The notes under the pieces are model-generated. The model made no database searches. It had not been told where the DNA came from and saw only the letters and a program-made list of their open reading frames with translations. From Pseudoxanthomonas spadix (GTDB lineage: Bacteria > Pseudomonadota > Gammaproteobacteria > Xanthomonadales > Xanthomonadaceae): a stretch of DNA of 64,000 bases. The position numbers and the translations under genes are program-made. Each line of letters opens with the position of its first letter. Within the stretch, counting starts at the first letter, position 1. Shown here piece after piece: positions 17,615-31,562 of this stretch. The DNA is taken from positions 1 through 64,000 of the forward strand of contig NZ_RDQN01000008.1 of NCBI RefSeq assembly GCF_003703395.1, given 5' to 3'.

Positions 17615-19756
17615 TCAGCCGCCGTCGCCGCCCCAGGTCCAGCGGGCACCGGCCATCACTCCGCGGCCCGGGCCGGGTTCGTAATAGCGGCCATTGCCTT
17701 CGTTGACGATGACCGAACCGATGTACTCCTGGTCCAGCAGGTTGTCCACGCGCACAAAGCCGGTGAGTGCGCCGTGGGGGAAGTCCCAGCGGTGGCCGGC
17801 CTCCAGGTTGGCCAGGAAGTAGCCCGGCGAGGATGCGCTGCCCTGGTCGTTGACCGTGACATCGCCCACGCCTGCGCCTTCCAGGCGGGCGTTCCAGGCG
17901 CCGTGGCGCCAGCCCAGGGTGGCGCTGAGCTGGTTGCGCGCGGTACCGGGGATGCGGGTGCCGGCGGCCACCAGGGTGGCGGGGTCGGTGCAGCCGCTGC
18001 CGGTGCAGATCGGGAAGCTGTCGCGGAAGACCGCGTCCAGATAGGTGTAGGCCAGCTCCAGCGACCAGTCCTGGGCCAGTGCCAGGCCGGCGCCCAGTTC
18101 CACCCCCTGGCGACGGGCGCGGCCGACGTTGCGGTAGCTGCTGCGGCCGCCGACGTTGCGGGCCACGGCCAGTTCGTCGTCGGTGTTGGCCTGGAACAGC
18201 GCCAGCTCGGCATGTGCGCCGGACCGGGCGCGCCACTTGGCGCCCAGCTCGTCGTTGCGGCTGACCGAGGGCTTGAGATCGAAGGCCAGCCCGGCGCCGC
18301 CGTCGGCGCGGTAGCCGATTTCGTTGAAGGTCGGCGTCTCGAAGCCACGCCCGGCCGACAGGTACAGGCGCAGGTCGTCGCCGGCGGCAAACACCAGCCC
18401 GGCCACCGGCGTGGTCTGCGAATACTCCCTGGCGCCGCTGTCGTCGGGGTTGGCGCCGACGATGTACAGGTCATGCGAGTAAAAGCGCACCTGGCTGTGG
18501 CGCGCGCCCAGCAGCAGCGACCAGCGCGGCACCAATTGCCAATAGGCCTGCGCGTACTGGTCGAAGTTTTCCACCGTGTCGCGCTGGTTGCGGCGCAGCC
18601 GGCCGCGCACGCCCAGCACATCGCCGACGAAGTTCTCATGGCCGGTGCGGTGCTGACGCTGGCGCTCGAAGTTGCTGCCGGCGGTGAATTCCAGCGGCCG
18701 GCCGGCCAGTTCCCCGTCCCACGACCAGCGTCCGTCGGCGCCGCCATAGTCGCTGTCCAGGTCGATCACCGCGCCATTCTGCAGCGGGTTGCCTTGCGCG
18801 GCGATCGGAATGGACAGGTACTGCACGACCTTGCGATTGCCGCCCCAGGCGCTGACATGCAGCTTCTGGTGCGCGCCGAAGGCAAGCGTGTACAGCGCCC
18901 CCAGCTGGTTCTGCTGGACCGACTTGCGGGTGTTGTACTCGGTGGCCTGCGCCGTGGCCTGGGTGCGGTCTTCCTGCACCTGCGCCCAGGTCAGGCCCAG
19001 CGGATCCTGCGCATCGGACTGAAAGCCGTTGCCGACCAGAGCCAGGATGCCGGCGCTTCCCAGGTCGAAGGTGAACCTGGCATTGGCCGAGTTGCGGTCG
19101 GCCGCGCTGTGGTCGCGGTAACCGTCGGTCATGAAGCGCTGCACCGCCACGTTGTAGCCCGCCGGCCCGGAGCTGCCACGCACACGCGCCCCGGCGGTCC
19201 AGCTGTCATCGCGGCCATAGGTGCTCTGCACGGTCAGTTCCGGGTCCTGCGTTGGCGCGGCGCTCCACAGCTGGATCACCCCGCCGGCGGAGTTGCCGTA
19301 CAGCGCCGAGAACGGCCCGCGCAGCACTTCCACCCGCGCCCCGCCGAGCAGGTTGAAGTGCGAGAGCTGGCCCTGGCCGTCGGGCATGGTCGCCGGGATG
19401 CCATCGGAATACAGGCGGATGCCGCGCACCCCGAAGGTCGCGCGCGCACCGGCGCCGCGGATGGAGATCTGCGTGTCCTGGGCGTAGTTCTGGCGGTCGC
19501 GCGCAAGCAGGCCGGGCACACCGCCCAGCTCATCGGACAGGTTGACCTGGTTGTGGCCACTTTCGCCCAGGTCCACGGTGGTGACCGAGGCCGGCACATC
19601 GAAGGCGGGCACGCGCTCGAGCCGGGTGGTCACCAGCACCCGCTCCAGGGTGAGCGGATCGGCCGAGGGCGGGACTTCATCGGCCCGGGCCGGCGCGCTG
19701 GTCAGCAGGACGGCCAGGCAGGCCGCCTGCAGCAAGGGGATACGCGGGGAATTCAT
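17615..19756 (-). CDS. TonB-dependent outer-membrane receptor
   Basis: 713 residues: a signal peptide (cleavage near APARADEV), a TonB-box-like segment (ERVLVTTRLE), a plug domain (VPGLLARDRQNYAQDTQISIRG and ARVEVLRGPFSALYGNSAGGVIQ as landmarks) and a C-terminal beta barrel ending in an aromatic-rich strand (GARWTWGG). It imports a scarce ligand using TonB energy. The substrate is unknown. It lies between the aldehyde dehydrogenase and DUF779 genes on the same strand, so it may be part of the alcohol/aldehyde module, for example for metal or cofactor uptake. That link is inference. Confidence 0.85.
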   Translation of the reverse strand: MNSPRIPLLQAACLAVLLTSAPARADEVPPSADPLTLERVLVTTRLERVPAFDVPASVTTVDLGESGHNQVNLSDELGGVPGLLARDRQNYAQDTQISIRGAGARATFGVRGIRLYSDGIPATMPDGQGQLSHFNLLGGARVEVLRGPFSALYGNSAGGVIQLWSAAPTQDPELTVQSTYGRDDSWTAGARVRGSSGPAGYNVAVQRFMTDGYRDHSAADRNSANARFTFDLGSAGILALVGNGFQSDAQDPLGLTWAQVQEDRTQATAQATEYNTRKSVQQNQLGALYTLAFGAHQKLHVSAWGGNRKVVQYLSIPIAAQGNPLQNGAVIDLDSDYGGADGRWSWDGELAGRPLEFTAGSNFERQRQHRTGHENFVGDVLGVRGRLRRNQRDTVENFDQYAQAYWQLVPRWSLLLGARHSQVRFYSHDLYIVGANPDDSGAREYSQTTPVAGLVFAAGDDLRLYLSAGRGFETPTFNEIGYRADGGAGLAFDLKPSVSRNDELGAKWRARSGAHAELALFQANTDDELAVARNVGGRSSYRNVGRARRQGVELGAGLALAQDWSLELAYTYLDAVFRDSFPICTGSGCTDPATLVAAGTRIPGTARNQLSATLGWRHGAWNARLEGAGVGDVTVNDQGSASSPGYFLANLEAGHRWDFPHGALTGFVRVDNLLDQEYIGSVIVNEGNGRYYEPGPGRGVMAGARWTWGGDGG

Positions 19757-19979
19757 GGAGGGACGGGCTTCGTCTGCGGGGGTTGCGGCTGGAGCGCCAA
19801 CGCGCGTGACCAGTGCGGACGGAACAAGCGCCGGCCGCGCGCCCAGATGCTACGACTTTGCTCGCGCCGCTGATGTCAGCGCAGCCCCGCAAAGATGCAC
19901 ATGCATCCACTGGCGCTGCAATGCATTGCGTTGACCGGAGGTGGAATGCTGGAACAAGGCGATCCGCCGACCGAACTCC

Positions 19980-20172
19980 AGCGTCCATGTCCACGCTGAT
20001 GCCGCCCAAGGCTTCCGAACGCGTCCGGCTGCCTTCCAGCGCCAGCCTGACGGACTTGGTGATTTGCCGGTACGCACCGAGGGTGAGCTTGGCGTTGGAC
20101 TTCAGGTCGCCGGTGGCCAGGATGTCCTCACGGTTGCCGCTGATGCCGTCGTTGGCGCCAGTTTCACTTTTC
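19980..20172 (-). pseudogene. Possible outer-membrane protein remnant
   Basis: Within the 477-bp gap between the TonB receptor and the aldehyde dehydrogenase, one minus-strand frame reads GNREDILATGDLKSNAKLTL and AYRQITKSVRLALEGSRTRSE, an alternating pattern like beta strands of a porin. It has no start and degrades towards 19980. It looks like a remnant but I cannot name the family. The rest of the gap holds nothing recognisable. Confidence 0.35.
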
Positions 20173-20233
20173 CAGTGATGCCCAAGGCAGGTCGCACCCC
20201 GACGAGAAGGTGCGACCGCCGGCAACAACCCGA

Positions 20234-21763
<1,530 letters not shown>

Positions 21764-21816
21764 TGCTTGTCTCCTGGTGCGGATGTGTTGGTGCACATTT
21801 GAGTCTGCGGTACTGC

Positions 21817-21831
21817 GCACGGCCCGTGCCA
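21817..21831 (-). promoter_or_regulatory. Sigma-54 (-24/-12) promoter of the aldehyde dehydrogenase
   Basis: On the minus strand the sequence is TGGCACGGGCCGTGC, matching the RpoN consensus TGGCACG-N4-TTGC at every position but one. It lies about 55 bp before the start codon, and an AcoR-type sigma-54 activator is divergently encoded. Confidence 0.8.
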
Positions 21832-21972
21832 GAAAATCCATGCTGCATCGCGTCACCTGCCGATCGCAGGCCCTCGCGCGTTTTCCGACTGAAACCTGTT
21901 GCGGCGCATCACCGCTTCCCATTGCCAAGCGCCTCACGCTGTGATGTTTATTGACACAGCACACTGTTGCGC

Positions 21973-21989
21973 TGTCGCAGGTTGCGACA
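21973..21989. promoter_or_regulatory. Palindromic operator candidate upstream of the AcoR-type gene
   Basis: TGTCGCA, three bases, TGCGACA is a perfect inverted repeat ending 12 bp before the activator start and about 150 bp upstream of the sigma-54 promoter. That suits both an enhancer site and autoregulation. A related half-site run (GACACAGCACACTGTTGCG) lies just before it. Confidence 0.5.
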
Positions 21990-22001
21990 CCTGGAGGGCA
22001 C

Positions 22002-23921
22002 ATGGCACAGCAGCAAACCCTGTCGGACCGGCATCTGGGCCTGGCCCGACGCGCATTCTTCGAACACGGCGGCGCGCCGGTGGGCAAGGTGCCCGAGACC
22101 ATCCTGCGCTCGTGGGTGCGCTGCCAGCGCCAGGGCCTGGCCGCCGAGCAAGCCCCGCACATCGAGCCGGTTCCGGCCGCGCGCCTGCAGGAAATGCGCG
22201 AGCGCCACGAGAAACTCTGGCGCCTGGCGCGCGCCGAACTGGAACTGCTGTCTTCGGACGCGGCCGCCACCGGCAGCATCGTCATCCTCACCGACGAGGA
22301 CGGCTGGATCCTGGATGCCGAGGGCAGCGCCAGTTTCCTGGACCGCGCCGGCCGGGTGGCGCTGATGCCGGGCGCGTGCTGGAGCGAGGCGCAGGTCGGC
22401 ACCAATGCCATCGGCACCGCGATCGTGGAAGGCCGCTCGGTGGTAGTCCATGGCGGCGAGCATTACCTGACCCCGCACGGGATCCTGAGCTGTTCGGCCT
22501 GCCCGATCTTCGATCCGTACGGGCTGCCGGTGGGCGTGCTGGACATTTCCGGCGATTCCAACGTGCAGCACATGCACGCGTTGGGATTGGCGCGGCTGGC
22601 GGTGGCCAACATCGAGCATCGTTACTTCGACGAGGGTATTCCCGACGCGGAGCTGCTGCGCCTGCACCGCGATCCGGCGCTGCTGGGCACCGCGCGTGAA
22701 GGGCTGCTGGCCTTCCGCAGCGGCCGCCTGGTCGCGGCCAACCAGGCCGGGCTGCAGTTGTTCGGCCTGGACCGCAGCGAGCTGGGACGCGCCCCGTACG
22801 CGGCCCTGTTCGAAGATGCACTGGGCAAGTTGCGCGACGACGGCGTGCTGCTGGACCGCCAGGGCCGGGCGCTGCATGGCCGGGTGGAGGACGGCCAGGC
22901 ACGCCCCAGGCGCCCGGCCGCCCGGCCGCCGATCACCGTCTCGGCCGCGCTCACCCCGCAGCCGGCCGACGCGCCGCTGTTCGACCCGCTCCAGGAAGCC
23001 GACCTGGTCCGCGCCTGCCGGGTGCTCGATGCCGGCCTGTCGGTGCTGGTGCAGGGCCAGACCGGGACCGGCAAGGAAGTGTTCGCCCGCGAACTGCACC
23101 GACGCTGCGCGCGCGCCGGCAAGCCGTTCGTGGCGGTCAACTGCGCGGCCCTGCCCGAAGGCCTGATCGAAGCCGAACTGTTCGGCTATGAGGACGGCGC
23201 CTTCACCGGTGCGCGCAAGAACGGCAACCCGGGCCTGCTGCGCCAGGCCGATGGCGGGGTGCTGTTCCTGGACGAGATCGGCGACATGCCGCTGGCCCTG
23301 CAGCCGCGCCTGCTGCGGGTGCTGCAGGAGCGCGAGCTGTCACCGTTGGGCGGCGGCAAGCCGATCAAGCTGGATTTCGCCTTGGTCTGCGCGACCCACC
23401 GCGAGATGCAACAGGCCATGGGCGAGGGCCGCTTCCGCCCCGACCTGTACTACCGCATTGCCCACCACACCGTGCACATCGCCCCGCTCAGCGCCAATGC
23501 CGATCGTGCTGCCGTGGTGGATGCGCTGTGGCAGCGCTTGGGCCAGGGCCGCAGGCTCACCGAGCAGGCCAGGCAGCAGCTGGCCGACTACAGCTGGCCG
23601 GGCAACCTGCGCCAGCTCGGTGCCTGCCTGCGCACCCTGGTGGCGTTGAGCGAACCCGGCGCGCTGGTCGGCGTCGAACTGCTGCCGGCCTACCTGCACG
23701 ACCTGCGCCCGGCAGCCAGCCGCGCGCAAACGCCGGCCAATCCCATGCTGGCCAGTCCCGCAACGTCGGCTTCACCGCTGGAGGCGCTGGCCGAGGCGGC
23801 CATGCGCCAGGCCCTGGCCGAATGCGATGGCAACGTCAGCCGCGCCGCACGTAAGCTGGGCATCAGCCGCAGCACCCTGTACCGCCGCCTGGGCCAGGAC
23901 CTGCACGGCAAGCCGCATTAG
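22002..23921 (+). CDS. acoR: AcoR-family sigma-54-dependent activator
   Basis: 639 residues. The N-terminal GAF-type sensor region has landmarks [15 protein letters not shown] and [19 protein letters not shown], followed by a PAS-like middle part ([21 protein letters not shown]), the AAA+ domain with Walker A GQTGTGKE, the sigma-54 contact loop GAFTGA and Walker [12 protein letters not shown], and a Fis-type helix-turn-helix at the C-terminus ([21 protein letters not shown]). It should activate the divergent aldehyde dehydrogenase promoter in response to an alcohol, aldehyde or acetoin signal. Confidence 0.88.
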   Translation: MAQQQTLSDRHLGLARRAFFEHGGAPVGKVPETILRSWVRCQRQGLAAEQAPHIEPVPAARLQEMRERHEKLWRLARAELELLSSDAAATGSIVILTDEDGWILDAEGSASFLDRAGRVALMPGACWSEAQVGTNAIGTAIVEGRSVVVHGGEHYLTPHGILSCSACPIFDPYGLPVGVLDISGDSNVQHMHALGLARLAVANIEHRYFDEGIPDAELLRLHRDPALLGTAREGLLAFRSGRLVAANQAGLQLFGLDRSELGRAPYAALFEDALGKLRDDGVLLDRQGRALHGRVEDGQARPRRPAARPPITVSAALTPQPADAPLFDPLQEADLVRACRVLDAGLSVLVQGQTGTGKEVFARELHRRCARAGKPFVAVNCAALPEGLIEAELFGYEDGAFTGARKNGNPGLLRQADGGVLFLDEIGDMPLALQPRLLRVLQERELSPLGGGKPIKLDFALVCATHREMQQAMGEGRFRPDLYYRIAHHTVHIAPLSANADRAAVVDALWQRLGQGRRLTEQARQQLADYSWPGNLRQLGACLRTLVALSEPGALVGVELLPAYLHDLRPAASRAQTPANPMLASPATSASPLEALAEAAMRQALAECDGNVSRAARKLGISRSTLYRRLGQDLHGKPH

Positions 23922-23964
23922 CCTGACCGCTTGCGCCTGGCCGCCTGCGTGCAGTGTGCATGCC

Positions 23965-23992
23965 CCCTCTCCCCCGCAAGCGGGGGAGAGGG
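23965..23992. terminator. GC-rich hairpin after the AcoR-type gene
   Basis: CCCTCTCCCCCG, loop CAAG, CGGGGGAGAGGG: a perfect 12-bp stem. It lacks a U tract, so it may be a dispersed intergenic repeat rather than a classic terminator. A degraded relative lies near 10643-10668. Confidence 0.55.
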
Positions 23993-24137
23993 CTGGGGTG
24001 AGGGGGAGGCGCACGGCGCCGGGAACGCCACGCAGCCGATGGGCCAGCCGCCATTGGACCTGCCCCGGCCACCGTGGCCGGGCAGGCACTCCCAGCCAGC
24101 CGTCAACGCCCAGGCAGCGTCGATCGCATCCTTTGAC

Positions 24138-24449
24138 TCAGGCCGCGCTCGCCTGCGCCGCCTGGCGGCGGAACATCGCATCGAGCAGTGCGCGCATGCG
24201 GGCCAGATCACGCATCGCAGCGGCACAGGTGGCGGCGTCGCGGGTTTCCAGCACGCGCTGGGCGGCATCGGACAGGTCGTGCAGGACCTGCGCCGCATCG
24301 ATGTCCAGGAAGATCCGCAGGCAGCGCACGTGCCGCTGCAGGGACTGCTGCAGGGGCAGGTCGGCGCTGCCGGGCTGGGCGGCGATGGCGTTCAAGGTCA
24401 GGTCGAGCTGGGCGAGTTCGTCGAACAACTCATCGGTATCTGGACGCAT
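24138..24449 (-). CDS. Hypothetical helical protein
   Basis: 103 residues, Leu/Ala/Asp-rich and probably all-helical, with no signal peptide, membrane segment or motif I recognise. ATG at 24449. The open frame has normal composition for the genome and no competing gene, which is the main support. The 293 bp upstream (24450-24742) hold nothing I can identify. Confidence 0.45.
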   Translation of the reverse strand: MRPDTDELFDELAQLDLTLNAIAAQPGSADLPLQQSLQRHVRCLRIFLDIDAAQVLHDLSDAAQRVLETRDAATCAAAMRDLARMRALLDAMFRRQAAQASAA

Positions 24450-24742
24450 CTGGTGATATCCCGTGGGTGGCCCCGTCGGTCAAGCGAACGGGGGTTGCGC
24501 GATCCTCGGGTCAGCCACGTGAACGGGCGGTTACGGCGGCGGTGGGGAGACCATCGCGATGCGTCCGGCCTTCAGCCTGGCACGCCGGCCGCGGTGCCAT
24601 CCAGTTGCCATCTCCGGCCAGCACGGCGTGCCCGATTCAGGTCGCTGCGCGGCGCACCTGCGCATGCCGGCACTCATCCCGGGCGGCGTCGCTCGCGTTG
24701 CTGGCCCGATGTCGGCGGCCCGGGCCCCTGCCAGGCCCGGTC

Positions 24743-25633
24743 CTACACGTCGCCAGCGTCGGCCCAGCCCGCGCCGGTGCCGCGGTGCAGGATGCGATCG
24801 TGGTCCTGCACGCGCCCGGCCGGCAGCGCCTGGGCCTGTTGCAGCTGCGCGTAGAGCGCGGTGAAGTCCGCTGCGGTGGCCTGGATCAACGCATCGAAGC
24901 TGTCGATCACGAAGTAGGTCTTCTGGAAATCGTCGATGCGGTAGCGCGTGCGCATGACCCGCATGAGGTCGAAGCCGATCCGGTTGGGCGCGTCCGATTC
25001 GAGCGCATGAAGCGATTCGCCGCGCGAGGAGACGATGCCGCTGCCGTAGATGCGCAGCCCCTGCGGCGTATTGATCAGGCCGAACTCCACCGTGTACCAG
25101 TACAGCCGGGTCAGGTTGACCAGCGCGTCGGGGCCGATGCGGTGCGCCTTGACCCCGCCGCGGCCGTAGGCCTGCATGTAGTCGGCAAAGCGCCGGTCCA
25201 TCAGCAGCGGCACGTGGCCGAACAGGTCATGGAACAGGTCCGGCTCGGCAAGGTAGTCGAGCTGCTCGGGCCGGCGGATCCACCAGGTCACCGGGAAGCG
25301 CCGGTTGGCCAGGTGCTCGAAGAAGGTCAGCTCCGGCAGCAGGCCCTCCACGCCCACCAGCTGCCAGCCGGTGGCCGCACCCAGCACCACGTTGAGGTCG
25401 TCAAAGCGCGGGATCTGCTGGGCGATCATGCCCATCGCATCCTGCGCCACCAGGAACTCCTCGCAGGCCCGGCCTTGCAGCACGCTGCGCTGGCGCTCGA
25501 ACAGGCGGCCCCAGGTGGCGTGCTCCTGCGGCGTGTAGCGGTCCCACCGCTGGTCCACCACGGCGGTGGTGTAGACCGGCACGTAGCCCTTGTCGGTGAG
25601 CGGGTTCGCGGCGCGGCGCGGGGGCGTGTTCAT
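24743..25633 (-). CDS. phhA: Phenylalanine 4-monooxygenase
   Basis: A 296-residue tetrahydropterin-dependent iron enzyme converting phenylalanine to tyrosine. The iron ligands are visible as the two His in LFHDLFGHVPLL and the Glu in YWYTVEFGL. PELTFFEHLANRRFPV lies in the pterin-binding region. Length is typical of bacterial enzymes. A divergent Lrp-type regulator 129 bp away matches the arrangement seen in other gammaproteobacteria, where it responds to aromatic amino acids. No pterin dehydratase (phhB) is adjacent. Confidence 0.92.
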   Translation of the reverse strand: MNTPPRRAANPLTDKGYVPVYTTAVVDQRWDRYTPQEHATWGRLFERQRSVLQGRACEEFLVAQDAMGMIAQQIPRFDDLNVVLGAATGWQLVGVEGLLPELTFFEHLANRRFPVTWWIRRPEQLDYLAEPDLFHDLFGHVPLLMDRRFADYMQAYGRGGVKAHRIGPDALVNLTRLYWYTVEFGLINTPQGLRIYGSGIVSSRGESLHALESDAPNRIGFDLMRVMRTRYRIDDFQKTYFVIDSFDALIQATAADFTALYAQLQQAQALPAGRVQDHDRILHRGTGAGWADAGDV

Positions 25634-25723
25634 GCGCGTTTCCAGGCAGCCAGGCAGGCCTGTCACGCTACCGGCAAGGCGGCGCAACGGGCTTGCGAAA
25701 GTTGCGCTGCGCAGCCGTGCGGG

Positions 25724-25738
25724 CGCAATCTTGTTGCG
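25724..25738. promoter_or_regulatory. Inverted repeat between phhA and lrp-type gene
   Basis: CGCAA, five bases, TTGCG, within a stretch holding several TTGC/GCAA half-sites (25680-25755). It is a candidate Lrp-type operator shared by the divergent genes. Confidence 0.4.
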
Positions 25739-25762
25739 TCACTGCATGTTGCAACGCGAGAA

Positions 25763-26242
25763 ATGGACGCCAATCCCCTGCTGGACCGCACGGATCTTCG
25801 CCTGCTGGCGCTGCTGCAGACCCAGGGCCGGGCCAGCAATGCCGAGCTGGCCGCGCAGATCAACCTGTCACCCTCGGCCTGCCTGCGTCGCACCCAGCGG
25901 CTGGAAGCGGCCGGGGTGATCAGCGGCTACGGTGCCCGGCTGGAGGCGCGCGCGCTGGGCCTGGGCCTACAGGCCTTCGTGCGCGTGCAGCTCGAACACC
26001 ACGACCAGCCGGCCATCGACCGCTTCGCCGCGGCGGTGACCTGCTGGGACGAAGTGGTCGCTTGCCATGCGCTGGCCGGCGACATGGACTACCTGCTGCA
26101 GGTGCTGGTGCGCGACCTGGATCATTTCTCGCGGTTCCTGCTGGACAAGCTGCTTGCGTCGTCGGGTGTGGCCGACGTCAATTCCAGCTTCGTCCTGCGC
26201 ACGGTCAAGGACGCCGTCGGCATTCCGCTGCCAAACCACTGA
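25763..26242 (+). CDS. Lrp/AsnC-family regulator, probably of phhA
   Basis: 159 residues with an N-terminal winged helix (LDRTDLRLLALLQTQG, LSPSACLRRTQRLEAAG) and a C-terminal RAM domain (VVACHALAGDMDYLLQVLVRD). Such regulators next to phhA activate it in response to phenylalanine or tyrosine. It differs from the Lrp-type protein at 11657, so the two are separate paralogues. Confidence 0.88.
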   Translation: MDANPLLDRTDLRLLALLQTQGRASNAELAAQINLSPSACLRRTQRLEAAGVISGYGARLEARALGLGLQAFVRVQLEHHDQPAIDRFAAAVTCWDEVVACHALAGDMDYLLQVLVRDLDHFSRFLLDKLLASSGVADVNSSFVLRTVKDAVGIPLPNH

Positions 26243-26440
26243 GGGAACCGATGCAGGCGCTGGTTCCCGGCGCGCCGGCGCCTGGGCTGCTGGCGACCCC
26301 GTACGGTGCCAGTCCAGCACGATCTGCCGCTCCCTGGCTGCGCGCGCAGCGTCACGACCTGCTGCCAGCCGATCCGCTGGCGCTTGCGCGGACCGGACAG
26401 TGGCTGGCAGGCCACCGGCCGCAGCTGCGGTGAAATGAAA

Positions 26441-26472
26441 ACCGGCCCGCTTCCTCGCAGGAACGGGCCGGT
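26441..26472 (-). terminator. Rho-independent terminator of icd
   Basis: ACCGGCCCG (26441-26449) pairs with CGGGCCGGT (26464-26472). On the minus strand the stem is followed by a T-rich run (TTTTCATTTC), as expected for a terminator 20 bp after the icd stop. Confidence 0.75.
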
Positions 26473-26492
26473 CGGATCACACCTGGCGCGGG

Positions 26493-29146
<2,654 letters not shown>

Positions 29147-30316
29147 ATGAATCCGCCCAACCCCGCCATCCGCCTGAAGAACGCCTGGCGTTCCAGCCAT
29201 CCCTGGATCTTCCAGAAACTGGTGGACAAGCCGCCGCAGAAGCCCAAGCCCGGCACCATCGTGGATGTGTTCGGCGTGGACAACGCCTGGGTCGGCCGCG
29301 GCTTCTACAACGGCCATTCGCGCATCGCCGTGCGCATCCTGGAAACCGACCCGGACGTGGCGGTGGACCAGGCCTGGTTCCACGACAAGATTGCCCAGGC
29401 CGTGGCGCTGCGCCGCGAGTTCCTCAAGCTGGATGAGGTGTCCGATGCCTGGCGGGTGGTCCACAGCGAGGGCGATGGCCTGTCCGGGCTGGTGGTGGAC
29501 CGCTACGGTGAGCTGATCGTGGTCGAGTTCTTCGCTGCGGGCATGTTTCGCCATCGCGAATGGATATTCGAAGCCCTGCGCGCGCAGTTTCCCGGTTGCC
29601 GCTTCCATGCCTTTGCCGAGGAGCACGTGCAGAAGCAGGAAAGCTTCGATTTCCACAGTACTTCGGGCACCGAGGCGGAAATCATCACCGAGTACGGGGT
29701 GAAGTTCCGCGCCGACCCGGCCGGCGCGCACAAGACCGGTTTCTTCGCCGACCAGCGCGAGAACCGCCAGTGGCTGAGCCAGCTGGCAGCCGGCAAGACC
29801 GTGCTGGACCTGTGCTGCAACACCGGCGGCTTTGCCGTGTATGCGGCCGCGCGCGGCGCCAGCGAAGTGATCGGCGTGGACATCGACCAGGACGTGATCG
29901 CCATCGCCAAGGGCAACGCCAGGCTCAACGGCGTGCGGCCCAAGTTCGTCCAGGCCGACATTTTCCCCTACCTGCGCGATGCCGCCGCCCGTGGCGAGGC
30001 CCACGACATCGTGATCCTGGACCCGGCCAAGATGACCCGCGACCGCGAGCAGGTGATCCCGGCGCTGAAGAAATACCTGGACATGAACAAGCTGGCCCTG
30101 GGCGTGGTCAAGCCCGGCGGCCTGCTGGCCACCTTCTCCTGCACCGGCCTAGTGGCCGAACACGAATTCCTGGACATGCTGCGCCGCGCGGCCTATTTCT
30201 CCGGCCGCACCATCCAGATCCTGAAAGTCTCCGGCGCCGGCCCGGACCATCCGTTCATGGCCCACGTGCAGGAGTCACGCTACCTCAAGGCGGTGTTCTG
30301 CCGGGTGCTGGACTGA
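29147..30316 (+). CDS. rlmI: 23S rRNA (cytosine-1962-C5) methyltransferase
   Basis: A 389-residue SAM-dependent RNA methyltransferase of the RlmI/PUA-methyltransferase type. An N-terminal PUA domain (PWIFQKLVDKPP) and a central domain precede a Rossmann fold with VLDLCCNTGGFAVYAA as SAM motif I, VIGVDIDQDVIAIAKGNA as motif II, and the catalytic Cys in ATFSCTGLV. ATG 29147 is used because the upstream extension overlaps REPIN flank. It is convergent with the integron integrase, whose stop lies 26 bp away, so rlmI marks one chromosomal edge of the integron. Confidence 0.85.
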   Translation: MNPPNPAIRLKNAWRSSHPWIFQKLVDKPPQKPKPGTIVDVFGVDNAWVGRGFYNGHSRIAVRILETDPDVAVDQAWFHDKIAQAVALRREFLKLDEVSDAWRVVHSEGDGLSGLVVDRYGELIVVEFFAAGMFRHREWIFEALRAQFPGCRFHAFAEEHVQKQESFDFHSTSGTEAEIITEYGVKFRADPAGAHKTGFFADQRENRQWLSQLAAGKTVLDLCCNTGGFAVYAAARGASEVIGVDIDQDVIAIAKGNARLNGVRPKFVQADIFPYLRDAAARGEAHDIVILDPAKMTRDREQVIPALKKYLDMNKLALGVVKPGGLLATFSCTGLVAEHEFLDMLRRAAYFSGRTIQILKVSGAGPDHPFMAHVQESRYLKAVFCRVLD

Positions 30317-30342
30317 GCGCGCGCGGGCGCGTGGCGGCATGG

Positions 30343-31350
30343 TCAGCGATCCAGTGGACTGACCACGCCACGCGCGCCGCGGTTCAGGACGTGGGTATAG
30401 ATCTGGGTGGTGGCCACGTCCTTGTGGCCGAGCAGTTCCTGCACCGTGCGGATGTCGTAGCCGGCTTCGATCAGATGGGTCGCAAAGCTGTGCCGGAAGG
30501 TATGGGCGGTCACCGGCTTGAGCAGCTGCGCGCGCGTGCGTGCAGTCTTCAGTGCCCGTGACAGCACCGCCTCGCCGAAGTGGTGCCGCCGCTGCACCCC
30601 GCTGCGCGGGTCGACAGCCAGATGGTGCGAAGGAAACACGTACTGCCAGCCCGGTTCGCGATTGGCGTTTGGGTACTTGCGTTCCAGCGCATGCGGCAGC
30701 CATGCATGGCCATGGCCTTGGGCCACATCGCGCCGATGCAGCAGCAGTGCCCGTTCCACCTCGCGCTGCAGCGGCTCGGCCAGCGACCTGGGCAGCACCG
30801 TGCGGCGATCCTTGCCGCCCTTGCCGTCGCGCACGGTGATCTCCCCGCGGGTGAAATCCACGTCCTTGATCCGCAGCCGCAGGCATTCCATCAGGCGCAT
30901 GCCGGTGCCATACAACAGGCTGGCGACCAGCCAGGCACGGCCGTCCATGCAGGCCAGCAACGTGCGGGTTTCCTCGACCGACAGCACCACCGGCAGCCGC
31001 TGCGGGCGCTTGGCGCGGGTCAGGTTCTCCAGCCAGGGCAACTCATCTCCAAGCACTTCCCGGTACAGGAACAGCAGCGCGGCCAGTGCCTGGTTCTGGG
31101 TGCCAGCAGCCACCGCGTGCTCGTTGGCCAAAGCGGACAGGAAGGTTTCCACCTCGGCCGCGCCAAGCTGGCGCGGATGGCGCTTGCCATTGGCCAGGAT
31201 GAACCGCCGGATCCAGCCCACGTAGGCCTGCTCGGTGCGCACGCTGCAATGCTTGGCCCGCAGACGCCGGCGAACCTGCTCCAGCAACCGCGGCTTCTGC
31301 CCGTCCGCCGCCGGCACCATTACACCCATCTCCCGTTGCCCGTAACTCAT
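30343..31350 (-). CDS. intI: Integron integrase (tyrosine recombinase)
   Basis: An approximately 335-residue IntI. It carries the integron-specific insertion that ordinary tyrosine recombinases lack ([21 protein letters not shown] region, landmark [17 protein letters not shown]). All catalytic residues are visible: Arg in [13 protein letters not shown], HxxR in [15 protein letters not shown], the second His in [16 protein letters not shown] and its Tyr nucleophile. No frameshift, so it looks functional. I use ATG 31350 (MSYGQREM). 31329 and 31320 are in-frame alternatives. It is transcribed away from the cassettes. I saw no LexA box in its upstream region. Confidence 0.93.
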   Translation of the reverse strand: MSYGQREMGVMVPAADGQKPRLLEQVRRRLRAKHCSVRTEQAYVGWIRRFILANGKRHPRQLGAAEVETFLSALANEHAVAAGTQNQALAALLFLYREVLGDELPWLENLTRAKRPQRLPVVLSVEETRTLLACMDGRAWLVASLLYGTGMRLMECLRLRIKDVDFTRGEITVRDGKGGKDRRTVLPRSLAEPLQREVERALLLHRRDVAQGHGHAWLPHALERKYPNANREPGWQYVFPSHHLAVDPRSGVQRRHHFGEAVLSRALKTARTRAQLLKPVTAHTFRHSFATHLIEAGYDIRTVQELLGHKDVATTQIYTHVLNRGARGVVSPLDR

Positions 31351-31444
31351 ACATCCCCGCTTCCCGTCCATGGCGCGGACAGCGTGGATCCACGCGAGCG
31401 CGCCCACCATCAGCAAAGTGGCTGGTGCGGAGTAGGAAAATGCC

Positions 31445-31474
31445 TTGACTTGCAGGACCGGTCGCCTGAACAAT
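31445..31474 (+). promoter_or_regulatory. Candidate Pc promoter of the cassette array
   Basis: TTGACT at 31445-31450, an 18-bp spacer and AACAAT at 31469-31474 point into the array and end 35 bp before the attI crossover. The position suits Pc; the -10 match is moderate. Confidence 0.35.
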
Positions 31475-31499
31475 CCGTGCAACACCCCGGTTTCGGGGT

Positions 31500-31515
31500 C
31501 GAATAGGTGTTAGGC
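31500..31515 (+). other. attI core and insertion point
   Basis: The first GTTRRRY core, GTTAGGC, lies at 31509-31515. The expected crossover is between G31509 and T31510, where the newest cassette would enter. The left limit of attI cannot be set from sequence. Confidence 0.75.
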
Positions 31516-31562
31516 CGCAGGCGACAGAGCACACACCTTCAATTCTAGGGAGAGCAAAATAG

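Noticed and set aside
24450..24742. Possible riboswitch-like G-rich segment
   Set aside because: I could not match it to any known riboswitch consensus, and it lies downstream of phhA rather than upstream of a fitting gene.
26251..26433. 60-residue open frame after the Lrp-type gene
   Set aside because: Low-complexity Ala/Pro/Leu composition, no ribosome site of note and no recognised homology; probably chance.
31351..31508. LexA (SOS) box in the intI promoter, known from other integrons
   Set aside because: I found no CTGT-N8-ACAG or Xanthomonas-type LexA palindrome by eye in this region.
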